From Micrococcales bacterium (GTDB taxonomy: Bacteria > Actinomycetota > Actinomycetes > Actinomycetales > Dermatophilaceae): a DNA stretch of 5,775 nt. This document shows, one piece after another, positions 1 through 5,691 of the stretch (position 1 is its first letter; every line of letters starts with the position of its first letter). The DNA lies in assembly GCA_030537915.1 (NCBI GenBank), contig JAUNUZ010000170.1, forward strand, positions 1 to 5,775. The letters run 5' to 3'. The position numbers and the translations under genes were made by a program. The notes under the pieces were generated by a model. It was not told the origin of the DNA, did not search any database, and saw only the letters and a list, made by a program, of their open reading frames with translations.

Positions 1-6
1 GATTGC

Positions 7-29
7 CAGCGGCGTTGCACGAGCCGCTG
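7..29 (-). terminator. Possible terminator hairpin after the six-helix membrane protein gene
   Basis: A perfect 7-bp inverted repeat (CAGCGGC at 7-13 and GCCGCTG at 23-29) encloses a 9-nt loop. It lies 27 nt past the stop codon of the minus-strand gene that ends at 57. No T-run follows it, so it would have to be a GC-hairpin type of terminator. The window ends only 6 nt beyond, so it could equally belong to a neighbouring gene outside the window. Confidence 0.3.
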
Positions 30-56
30 CGGCGTCCACCCATCGGGATCGACTAC

Positions 57-674
57 TCACTTGCCAGCGGTATCGGCTCCTGCCATGTCACTCGAGCGTG
101 TGATCGGCGTGCCGCGCGCGGCGTCGCCTGCAATGACGGCGAGCATGACGATGCCGCTCGCCACGGCCATGGCTGCCGCGGCTCGTGCGTCCCACCCCCA
201 ACCCAGCGCCAACCCCAGCGAGCCCAACACCGCCATGATCGCTCCCAGAAGCCTGAACATGGGGGTGTGAAAGGCCGCAGCGAACGGCAGGAAGTGCAAC
301 CCGACAGCCACCACGATCAAGGCTGGTCGCAGTTCGGTCTTGCCTGCGTTGTCGAGCACCATGGTGCCCAGGCGGATCAGCGCCAGCATCCCCGCGACGC
401 TGCCCAGGTAGACGAATCCCCCCTTGGCGCCGACCATGTGGATCTCCCCAAAGGTGCGCGGCACAACGAAAACGAAGGCCACGTAGGCCAGCAGCGCCAG
501 CGCCCAGACGGCCACCGCCACCAGGGGCCAGGGGCCGGGCAGCACGCCACGGCTCACCATCACGAACACCGTGGCTCCAATGGCACCGATGATCGTTCCC
601 CACACCCGCGGATCCCAGATCCGTTGGACGCCCCGAGTGCGGGTGGAGGGCGCGAGCTGATCGGTGTGGGTCAT
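57..674 (-). CDS. Six-transmembrane-helix protein of unknown function (205 aa)
   Basis: I do not recognise a named family. The 205-residue product is an integral membrane protein with about six hydrophobic helices, near residues 26-44, 48-71, 87-107, 116-135, 139-160 and 165-185. They are joined by very short loops and flanked by polar tails (a Thr/Arg-rich N-terminus and a 20-residue C-terminal tail). The most distinctive motif is GLHFLPFAAAF at 125-135, at the end of helix 4, where a His sits among hydrophobic residues. No signal peptide or enzymatic motif is visible. I chose ATG 674 because a GATAAT box lies 7 nt upstream of it, which suggests a leaderless transcript. A longer in-frame GTG start at 737 would add 21 polar residues (beginning MGPAASDPDY) and has no ribosome-binding site. 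The gene is divergent from the cation exchanger at 799. A small-molecule transport or membrane accessory role is possible but unsupported. Confidence 0.8.
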   Translation of the reverse strand: MTHTDQLAPSTRTRGVQRIWDPRVWGTIIGAIGATVFVMVSRGVLPGPWPLVAVAVWALALLAYVAFVFVVPRTFGEIHMVGAKGGFVYLGSVAGMLALIRLGTMVLDNAGKTELRPALIVVAVGLHFLPFAAAFHTPMFRLLGAIMAVLGSLGLALGWGWDARAAAAMAVASGIVMLAVIAGDAARGTPITRSSDMAGADTAGK

Positions 675-681
675 GCACAGG

Positions 682-687
682 ATTATC
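682..687 (-). promoter_or_regulatory. -10 box of a probable leaderless promoter
   Basis: On the minus strand GATAAT lies 7 nt before ATG 674. That spacing would put the transcription start on or next to the A of the start codon, as in actinobacterial leaderless mRNAs. No Shine-Dalgarno sequence is present in the 15 nt before the ATG, which fits. I cannot see a clear TTGACA-like -35 at 16-19 nt. Confidence 0.5.
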
Positions 688-786
688 GGCTTCTCACGAG
701 CGAGGGCGTAGTCGGGGTCTGAAGCCGCCGGCCCCACGAGGAAGGATCGGCCGATGTCGTGGTGAGATTTCGGAAACCGAGGGCCG

Positions 787-792
787 TAAAGT
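787..792 (+). promoter_or_regulatory. -10 box of a probable leaderless promoter for the exchanger gene
   Basis: TAAAGT (TANNNT pattern) ends 6 nt before GTG 799, so initiation would fall at the GTG itself. The TAA of the box is also an in-frame stop, four codons upstream of the GTG, so the reading frame cannot begin earlier. No Shine-Dalgarno sequence precedes the GTG. A -35 element is not evident. Confidence 0.5.
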
Positions 793-798
793 CAACGG

Positions 799-1872
799 GT
801 GAACTTGCTACCGAGCCTGCCGTTCTGGGCCGAGGTGCTGATCTTTGTCGCCAGCGCGGCCACAATCTGGGCGTCCGGCATCTGGCTGTCGCGCTACACC
901 GACGTCCTGTCCAGCCGACTGCATCTGGGCCAGGCGCTCGGCGGCCTCATCCTCCTGGCGGTGGCGACGAACCTGCCCGAGATCGCGATCACCTACAGCG
1001 CGGCGGCCAGCGGCCATCTCGACGTCGCGGTGAGCAACATCCTCGGCGGGATCGCGATCCAGACGGTGGTCCTGGTCGCTCTGGACGGTTGGGGCGTCCG
1101 CGAACGACGGCCGCTCACCTACCAGGCGGCCAGCCTGACTCTGGTCGTCGAAGGGGCGGTGGTCCTGGCCGTCCTGGCCGTCGTGGTGATGGGCACCCAG
1201 CTGCCCAAAGACCTGGTGTTCGCCCGGCTCTCACCTGACGTCGTCGTCATCGCGGTCGTGTGGGTCGCCGGCCTGGTCCTGACCCAGCGGGCCGGCAAGC
1301 GACTGCCGTGGGCGGGCAACGGCGAGGCGCCGGACAGCCAGGCCGCGCCACGAGGCCACTCTCAACAGACGGCGGAGGCTGAGGCCACGCGTCGGGGGAC
1401 GAGCACCACCAAGGCGGCGTTGATCGTCGCCGCCGCGGCCCTGGCGACCCTGGTTGCCGGCGCCCTCGCCGAGGAGAGCGGCACGGCGGCCGCCGACCAC
1501 GTTGGTCTCTCCGGCGTCCTGTTCGGCGCCACGGTCCTGGCGGCAGCGACCTCTCTGCCCGAGCTCAGCACCGGGCTGACCTCCACCAGGGCGGGGGACT
1601 ACAAACTGGCGTTCGGTGACATCTTCGGCGGCAATGCTTTCCTGCCCGTCCTGTTCCTGTTGGCGGTCCTGGTGTCCGGCAAGTCGGTACTGCCCAATGC
1701 GCATGCGTCTGACATCTACCTCACCGGCCTGGGTGCCCTGCTCACGGTCGTCTACATGGCCGGCCTGCTGTTCCGGCCGGCTAAGGAGCACGCCCGGCTC
1801 GGCATCGACAGCATCGCCGTCCTCGTGCTCTACCTGCTCGGGGTTGTGGGCCTGATCGCACTGACCGGCTGA
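799..1872 (+). CDS. CaCA-superfamily sodium/calcium exchanger-like membrane protein
   Basis: A 357-residue polytopic membrane protein with the two inverted alpha-repeats of the Na+/Ca2+ (or cation/H+) exchanger family. Alpha-1 is at about residues 48-88 (ATNLPE, with Glu61, then SNILGG). Alpha-2 is at about 238-281 (ATSLPELS, with Glu255, then GDIFGGN). The paired Pro-Glu motifs supply the cation-binding carboxylates in this family. About ten helices are visible: five before and five after a hydrophilic loop (about 164-203, rich in Gln, Ala, Thr and Arg). This is the usual 5+5 pseudo-symmetric layout, and the length is near that of YrbG-type bacterial members. The expected role is cation extrusion across the cytoplasmic membrane driven by a Na+ or H+ gradient. 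The transported ion cannot be assigned, because several alpha-repeat positions depart from the common G-T/S-S-x-P-E and G-N-x-x-G-S-N patterns. GTG 799 is the earliest possible start, because a TAA lies in frame at 787. The gene is divergent from the membrane protein at 57-674. Confidence 0.9.
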   Translation: MNLLPSLPFWAEVLIFVASAATIWASGIWLSRYTDVLSSRLHLGQALGGLILLAVATNLPEIAITYSAAASGHLDVAVSNILGGIAIQTVVLVALDGWGVRERRPLTYQAASLTLVVEGAVVLAVLAVVVMGTQLPKDLVFARLSPDVVVIAVVWVAGLVLTQRAGKRLPWAGNGEAPDSQAAPRGHSQQTAEAEATRRGTSTTKAALIVAAAALATLVAGALAEESGTAAADHVGLSGVLFGATVLAAATSLPELSTGLTSTRAGDYKLAFGDIFGGNAFLPVLFLLAVLVSGKSVLPNAHASDIYLTGLGALLTVVYMAGLLFRPAKEHARLGIDSIAVLVLYLLGVVGLIALTG

Positions 1873-1970
1873 CCGCGCCCTGTTCTCACGCTGGCGTGCG
1901 GATGTCGGCTCGGAGCAGAGCAATCGTCCATCGATTAGCCGTGGCGACCCAAAAGAGGCACGGTTGATCC

Positions 1971-2354
1971 ATGAGTTCACACACCGGCAACTTCTGCATC
2001 GACGCCGAGGACCCCTACGCCCAGACGATGTGGTGGGCCCAGGTCCTCGACGACTTCGTCATCGACCCGGAGGACCTCATCGAGCCCGGCGACGACGAGT
2101 GCGGGCTTCTCGGACCCGACGGCCGATGGTTGCTCTTCCTCAAGGTGCCGGAGGCCAAGAGCATCAAGAACCGCATGCACATCTGCCTACGCCCGACCGA
2201 CCGCAGCCGCGACGAGGAGGTCGATCGGGTCATCGAACTGGGTGCCACGCTCGTCGACGACCTGCGCGGCGGCGAGGAGTCCGGCTGGGTCGTCCTCGCC
2301 GACCCGGAGGGCAACGAGTTCTGCGTTCTGCGGCGCCGCGGCGCCGACGAGTAA
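1971..2354 (+). CDS. VOC-family (glyoxalase/bleomycin-resistance-like) protein
   Basis: A 127-residue, acidic, soluble protein with one vicinal-oxygen-chelate module of the glyoxalase-like type found in many copies in actinobacteria. The N-terminal half has the strand-helix pattern FCIDAEDPYAQTMWWAQVL (residues 8-26), where a D-P pair precedes an aromatic helix. The second half begins with KNRMHICLRPTD (66-77, His70 a candidate metal ligand) and ends with DPEGNEFCVL (111-120, Glu116 a candidate ligand). The function is unknown; members include metal-dependent lyases, dioxygenases and drug-binding proteins, and the substrate cannot be inferred. ATG 1971 is preceded by AGAGG at 1954-1958, a loose ribosome-binding site 12 nt upstream. 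The 98-nt gap after the exchanger gene contains no convincing terminator, so read-through from that gene is possible. The gene converges on the HAF-repeat gene with 68 nt between stops. Confidence 0.85.
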   Translation: MSSHTGNFCIDAEDPYAQTMWWAQVLDDFVIDPEDLIEPGDDECGLLGPDGRWLLFLKVPEAKSIKNRMHICLRPTDRSRDEEVDRVIELGATLVDDLRGGEESGWVVLADPEGNEFCVLRRRGADE

Positions 2355-2374
2355 GGCCCGGCTCGCCGGGGTCC
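2355..2374. terminator. Hairpin between convergent genes, possible bidirectional terminator
   Basis: CCCGG (2357-2361), loop CTCG, CCGGG (2366-2370) form a stable GC stem. It can extend by GG/CC (2355-2356 with 2373-2374) across a 2-nt bulge. It starts right after the VOC stop codon and lies 49 nt past the stop of the minus-strand HAF gene, so it could serve both transcripts. There is no T-run on either side. Confidence 0.45.
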
Positions 2375-2422
2375 AACACGCCCTGGCCGGTCCGATCAGC
2401 CCGACCCCTCAACTCCAGTCCT

Positions 2423-3613
2423 TCACCGCGGCGTGAGCTTGAGCGCCACGGTCGTCCCGGAGGCACTCTTGGCGTCGACGGCCAGGCCACCGCCATGACT
2501 GATGGCCACGGCGTCGGTGAGTACCCACCCAGAGGGTAGGTTGCGCACCCGTCGGTTGAGATCCGTCAGGGCACCCCGTTGCCAGGTCGCGGCATGGCCG
2601 TTGACCGCACCGACGACGACACCCTCGTTGCTGACATCTCGGGGCAGCAAGCCGGCCGACCGATCGAGGATTACGGGCTTGCGCGTCGTGGAGAGCCACG
2701 CCGCTCGGCCACCTGTGTCGAACCCGGTGACGCCGACGCGGCCCACGACGTACCGACCGTTCGGCGAGATCGCCTCGGCGCGGCTCGTGTCGTCCGCCTT
2801 GACCAGCTGGGCACGTGCGGCCGTGAAAATGACCCCTTCGGGGTAGCGCAAGTCCATCCGATAGCTCGGGTGGTCCGCCGTGCCCACCGCGACGCCGCCC
2901 TCGGAGATGCCATTGACCGCGAAGTTTGCCTGCTTCGGTGCGCTCACCTGCGTGACCCGTCCGCGAGCGCTGTAGAAGAGGCTGCTGTTCTTGATGCTTG
3001 CGAGAATGCCGACGACGGTCCCGGCGGAGTTCACGGCGCCCGGGTAGGGGCCGTAGTAGGACTCCGGAGTCGCAGTCAGCGTGCGCTTGCCACGGACGGG
3101 CCACGAGACGTAGAAGCTGTCTATCCCCCGCATCTTCCCGACGACCTGCCCCGCAGGCGAGATCGCCGTTGCGTAGGCCCCGTTGGGCAGGCCCGACTGA
3201 TCCAGCCACCGGGAGCGCTGACCGCTCGCGATGAACGGGGTCGGGTCCAAGCCGCCGGGACGGCTGACATTGCCCGTCACCTCACCGGAATTCGAGATGC
3301 CGGCGACGCTCGACTCCAAGGAGCGGGTCGACGTGCCGTCGGGCAGCCTGGCGGGGGCGATGGCCTTCCAGTCGTAGCGGGTCGCGCCGACGAGGCCATG
3401 CCGAGCCGCGGCTCGTTCGCGCGCGAGCGATGCTGGCGTCGAGGCCGATTCGCCATCCGCCGCGATGCCGCCGGACACCGCACCGACACTGAGGCCCGTC
3501 GAAGCCGCGTCTGGTGGCACCGCGAGGGCCGGAACCCCCATGGCTAGAGCCGCCATGCTCGTGCTCCCCAGCACGACGAGCCCGACGATGGACGTGCGCA
3601 ACCGTCGAATCAT
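2423..3613 (-). CDS. Secreted HAF-repeat protein with seven repeats
   Basis: A 396-residue exported protein. Residues 1-31 form a Sec-type signal peptide: basic MIRRLRT, a hydrophobic core, and an Ala-Leu-Ala cleavage motif at 29-31. A low-complexity linker (32-75) follows. The body then carries seven copies of an A-I/V-S/N-x-x-G-x-V-V-G motif, near residues 102-115, 147-160, 191-203, 232-245, 280-292, 325-337 and 366-380, spaced 41-48 residues apart. This matches the HAF extracellular-repeat family (known pattern A-I-N-x-x-G-x-V-V-G); the last copy is degenerate. Intervening segments contain W/F-rich strands such as AAWLS and AATWQRG. There is no Cys, no C-terminal anchor and no enzymatic motif, so the protein is probably released or loosely wall-associated; its ligand is unknown. 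ATG 3613 follows an excellent ribosome-binding site by 7 nt. The frame stays open upstream to 4060, but that part overlaps ptsI and lacks a signal peptide. The gene lies downstream of ptsI on the same strand, with an apparent terminator between them. Confidence 0.85.
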   Translation of the reverse strand: MIRRLRTSIVGLVVLGSTSMAALAMGVPALAVPPDAASTGLSVGAVSGGIAADGESASTPASLARERAAARHGLVGATRYDWKAIAPARLPDGTSTRSLESSVAGISNSGEVTGNVSRPGGLDPTPFIASGQRSRWLDQSGLPNGAYATAISPAGQVVGKMRGIDSFYVSWPVRGKRTLTATPESYYGPYPGAVNSAGTVVGILASIKNSSLFYSARGRVTQVSAPKQANFAVNGISEGGVAVGTADHPSYRMDLRYPEGVIFTAARAQLVKADDTSRAEAISPNGRYVVGRVGVTGFDTGGRAAWLSTTRKPVILDRSAGLLPRDVSNEGVVVGAVNGHAATWQRGALTDLNRRVRNLPSGWVLTDAVAISHGGGLAVDAKSASGTTVALKLTPR

Positions 3614-3620
3614 GATGTGT

Positions 3621-3628
3621 TCCCCCCT
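3621..3628 (-). promoter_or_regulatory. Ribosome-binding site that fixes the HAF gene start
   Basis: On the minus strand AGGGGGGA ends 7 nt before ATG 3613. This strong Shine-Dalgarno match places the start immediately before a good signal peptide. A second purine-rich stretch (GGGGGAG) lies just upstream of it. Confidence 0.75.
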
Positions 3629-3646
3629 GATCTCCCCCGAGACCGT

Positions 3647-3665
3647 TGGCCTGCATGCCAGGCCA
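3647..3665 (-). repeat. Inverted repeat in the HAF gene leader
   Basis: TGGCCTG (3647-3653) and CAGGCCA (3659-3665) form a perfect 7-bp inverted repeat around CATGC. It lies 33 nt upstream of ATG 3613. Next to it GCCATG is repeated at 3662-3667 and 3672-3677, a 10-bp period close to one helical turn. It could be an operator or an mRNA hairpin; no specific regulator can be named. Confidence 0.4.
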
Positions 3666-3710
3666 TGTCTTGCCATGCCCGACTCTCCCCGTGCGTCGAG
3701 CGGCGCCTCC

Positions 3711-3740
3711 AGCCTACGCACCCTGACAATGCCCTGGGAA
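3711..3740 (-). promoter_or_regulatory. Candidate promoter of the HAF gene
   Basis: On the minus strand TTCCCA (3735-3740) and TAGGCT (3711-3716) are separated by 18 nt and each match the housekeeping -35 and -10 consensus at four of six positions. The predicted start near 3704 gives a leader of about 90 nt containing the inverted repeat at 3647-3665. This is a weak match in GC-rich DNA. Confidence 0.3.
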
Positions 3741-3796
3741 GACCCACGTGGCCCAATCCGCTTGTGGCGAGGGCTGCTTCGGGCAGGCGGGCACGC

Positions 3797-3833
3797 GGAT
3801 GCCCCACCTTCCCGGGTCGGAGGCGAGGCATCC
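3797..3833 (-). terminator. Stem-loop terminator of ptsI
   Basis: This 13-bp stem (3797-3809 pairing with 3821-3833) has an 11-nt loop and begins 18 nt after the ptsI stop codon. Read as minus-strand RNA it pairs at all 13 positions, including two G-U wobbles. Read as plus-strand RNA the same two positions become C-A mismatches, so the structure belongs to the ptsI transcript. No U-tract follows, which is common for actinobacterial terminators. Confidence 0.6.
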
Positions 3834-3851
3834 AGATGCGAGGGAGCCGGG

Positions 3852-5597
3852 TCAAGCGTGCAGCACCTTGCGCGCCGTGTCGCGCGCCGCAGCCGAGTCT
3901 GTGGCCGCCAGTGCGGCCTGGGCCGCGCGCTGGCACTGCTCGAAGGAGACGTCGGCCAGCTGGGCGCCCACCGCCGACACGGCCGGGGCGGCCATCGACA
4001 GTGAGGTGACGCCGAGCCCGATGAGCACGCACGCGAGGAGCGGGTCGGCGGCCGCCTCACCGCAGACGCCCACGGGCTTGCCGACGTCGCGGCCGGCGCG
4101 CGCCGTCATGCCGATGAGGGTGAGCACGGCGGGTTGCCAGGGGTCGGTGAGCGTCGCGAGGTGGGGGGACATCCGGTCGGCGGCCATCGTGTACTGCGAC
4201 AGGTCGTTCGTGCCGATCGAGAGGAACTCGACGTGCGCAAGGAAGGCGGGCGCAAGAAGCGCGACCGAGGGCACCTCGACCATGATCCCCGGCTTGATAC
4301 CGCGCTCGCGGGCCAGTTCAGCGAAGCGGGCCGCCTCGGGCACCGTCGCGATCATCGGGGCCATGACCCAGGGCTGCGAGTCCGCGCCCTGCTCGCGGGT
4401 TGAGCCCGCCGCGGCGATCGCGTCGAGCTGACGTGTCAGCAAGCCGAGGTCACGCAGGCCGATACGCACCCCGCGCACGCCAAGCGCAGGGTTCTCCTCG
4501 TGCTCCATTTTCGCGAACTTCAGTGGTTTGTCCGAGCCCGCGTCGAGGGTGCGCACGACGACCTTGCGCCCGCCGAAGGCTGCGAAGACCTCGCCGTAGA
4601 TGGCCGTCTGCTCCTGGACGGTCGGCTCGGTGGGCGAGTTGAGGAAGCACAGCTCGGTGCGGAAGAGACCGACGCCGCGGGCCTGGCTGCCCGCCGCCTT
4701 GCGCGCGCCGGCGCCGTCTTGGACGTTGGCGAGCAGCTCCACGTCGTGGCCGTCGCTCGTCTTCGCCGGTCCGCGCCAGGAGCGCACGGTTTCGCGGCGA
4801 CGCCCGTCCTCCTCGACGAGGCGCCGGCCCTGCGCCTCGTCGACGCCGAGTGTCACGGTGCCGGCGGTGCCGTCGATCAGGACGTTCGTGCCTTGCGGGA
4901 TCGTCGCGATCTTCGAGGCGGCGACGATGCAGGGGATGGCGAGCTGGCGCGCGATGATCGCCGTGTGGCTCGTCGGACCGCCGAGCTGGGTGACCAAGGC
5001 CGTGATGACGGCTGGATCGAGGCCGGCGGTGTCGGCGGGGGCGAGGTCGTCCGCGAACAGCACGCTCGGGTAGTCAGGAGTGGGCACGCCGGGCTCGGGC
5101 TGGCCGAGGATCTGGGCAACGACGCGGTCGCGGATGTCGCGCAGGTCGGTGGTGCGCTCGGCCATCAGGCCGCCCAGCTTCTCGAAGGTAGCGATGAACT
5201 GGGACATCGCGCCGTCGACCGCCTGCGGCGCGGGGGTGCCCCCCTTGACGAGCTTGAGTGCGGCCTTGCGCCAGCCACGGTCGCGGGCCAGCGTCGCCGT
5301 GGCGGCGAGCACCTCGGAGGCGACACCCGTCGCGTGGCTGGAGCGCTGCTCGAGCCGGGCCGCGACGGCGGTGACGCCCGCCTCCAGGCGGGCGGCCTCG
5401 GCCTCGCGACCCTCCTGGGCCACCTCCGGCTCGTGCGGGAGCGTCTGTGGACGCGCCTGCTTCCAGACCACCGGCGCGTAGGCGATGCCGGGCACGACGC
5501 CCGTGCCCGTTACCGAATCCGGCCGAATGGCCGTGATCGAGCCGGTCGCGGTCTCGCCGGGTTGGGCCTGGGGGGTGTCTGTGGAGGTCTCGGGCAT
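3852..5597 (-). CDS. ptsI: Phosphoenolpyruvate-protein phosphotransferase (PTS enzyme I)
   Basis: A cytosolic enzyme that takes phosphate from phosphoenolpyruvate and passes it to HPr, the first step of PTS sugar uptake. The 581-residue sequence is complete. The N-terminal phosphohistidine half contains GGPTSHTAIIARQLAIP (206-222), with the phosphorylated His at 211. The HPr-binding helical region precedes it (about 60-165). The C-terminal PEP-binding barrel shows GVGLFRTE (308-315), VVRTLDAGSDKPL (347-359), ENPALGVRGVRI (368-379), IMVEVPS (438-444), SIGTNDLSQYTMAADR (460-475, metal and PEP ligands) and GVCGEAAADP (510-519, catalytic Cys512). About 30 polar residues precede the conserved GTGVVPGIAYAPV, where E. 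coli enzyme I begins almost directly. ATG 5597 is supported by CAGGAG 7 nt upstream and by an in-frame TAA in the leader. No ptsH or EII gene is adjacent within the window. A hairpin lies just past the stop codon. Confidence 0.97.
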   Translation of the reverse strand: MPETSTDTPQAQPGETATGSITAIRPDSVTGTGVVPGIAYAPVVWKQARPQTLPHEPEVAQEGREAEAARLEAGVTAVAARLEQRSSHATGVASEVLAATATLARDRGWRKAALKLVKGGTPAPQAVDGAMSQFIATFEKLGGLMAERTTDLRDIRDRVVAQILGQPEPGVPTPDYPSVLFADDLAPADTAGLDPAVITALVTQLGGPTSHTAIIARQLAIPCIVAASKIATIPQGTNVLIDGTAGTVTLGVDEAQGRRLVEEDGRRRETVRSWRGPAKTSDGHDVELLANVQDGAGARKAAGSQARGVGLFRTELCFLNSPTEPTVQEQTAIYGEVFAAFGGRKVVVRTLDAGSDKPLKFAKMEHEENPALGVRGVRIGLRDLGLLTRQLDAIAAAGSTREQGADSQPWVMAPMIATVPEAARFAELARERGIKPGIMVEVPSVALLAPAFLAHVEFLSIGTNDLSQYTMAADRMSPHLATLTDPWQPAVLTLIGMTARAGRDVGKPVGVCGEAAADPLLACVLIGLGVTSLSMAAPAVSAVGAQLADVSFEQCQRAAQAALAATDSAAARDTARKVLHA

Positions 5598-5604
5598 CCG
5601 GGGG

Positions 5605-5610
5605 CTCCTG
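5605..5610 (-). promoter_or_regulatory. Ribosome-binding site of ptsI
   Basis: On the minus strand CAGGAG lies 7 nt before ATG 5597. No other start codon occurs in this frame between the ATG and the upstream in-frame TAA, so the site fixes the start of the polar N-terminal extension. Confidence 0.8.
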
Positions 5611-5621
5611 CTCGTCGGGGT

Positions 5622-5639
5622 CTGAGGTGGGTTCCTCAG
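5622..5639 (-). repeat. Inverted repeat next to the ptsI ribosome-binding site
   Basis: CTGAGG (5622-5627) and CCTCAG (5634-5639) form a perfect 6-bp inverted repeat with a 6-nt loop, ending 11 nt upstream of the ribosome-binding site. In the mRNA it would form a leader hairpin; as DNA it could be an operator half-site pair. Confidence 0.4.
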
Positions 5640-5642
5640 TGA

Positions 5643-5656
5643 CCGACATTAGTCGG
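5643..5656 (-). repeat. Second inverted repeat in the ptsI leader
   Basis: CCGAC (5643-5647), ATTA, GTCGG (5652-5656) is a perfect 5-bp inverted repeat with an AT-rich centre, only 3 nt from the repeat at 5622-5639. The two together form a compact double-hairpin or operator-like block upstream of ptsI. Confidence 0.35.
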
Positions 5657-5683
5657 GCCCACTTGCGGATGTCCACAAGGTCA

Positions 5684-5691
5684 GATATAAA
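5684..5691 (-). promoter_or_regulatory. Candidate -10 region of ptsI
   Basis: On the minus strand the stretch TTTATATC is the most AT-rich patch upstream of ptsI and offers TTTATA or TATATC as a -10 hexamer. Transcription from about 5676 would give a leader of about 80 nt that includes both inverted repeats. I find no good -35 at 16-19 nt, so an activator or another sigma factor may be needed, or the call may be wrong. Confidence 0.3.

Noticed and set aside
3..70. Perfect 10-bp direct repeat TTGCCAGCGG at 3-12 and 61-70.
   Set aside because: Only two copies, one of them inside the end of a coding region, and nothing mobile lies between; chance in GC-rich DNA is adequate.
3..722. A long plus-strand frame opposite the six-helix membrane protein gene.
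   Set aside because: Its His/Arg/Gln/Gly-rich composition is that of an antisense shadow, and the minus strand gives a coherent membrane protein.
1231..1980. A 249-codon minus-strand frame opposite the exchanger gene.
   Set aside because: Gln/Arg/Gly-rich shadow of the exchanger; there is no motif in it and the opposite strand clearly encodes the CaCA repeats.
2579..3547. A 322-codon plus-strand frame opposite the HAF-repeat gene.
   Set aside because: It has no recognisable domain, while the minus strand has a signal peptide, a ribosome-binding site and seven regular repeats.
3744..3751. Palindrome CCACGTGG upstream of the candidate HAF promoter.
   Set aside because: An isolated 8-bp GC-rich palindrome is expected by chance, and no second copy or conserved spacing supports an operator.
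3614..4060. The HAF-protein reading frame stays open upstream of ATG 3613 for a further 149 codons.
   Set aside because: The extension overlaps the 3' end of ptsI, has low-complexity Arg/Pro/Ser composition typical of a shadow frame, and would bury the signal peptide and strong ribosome-binding site in the interior.
4500..5642. A 380-codon open frame on the plus strand, opposite ptsI.
   Set aside because: It is antisense to an unambiguous ptsI, is rich in Arg, Gly, Ala, Asp and His as GC-rich shadow frames are, and has no recognisable domain.
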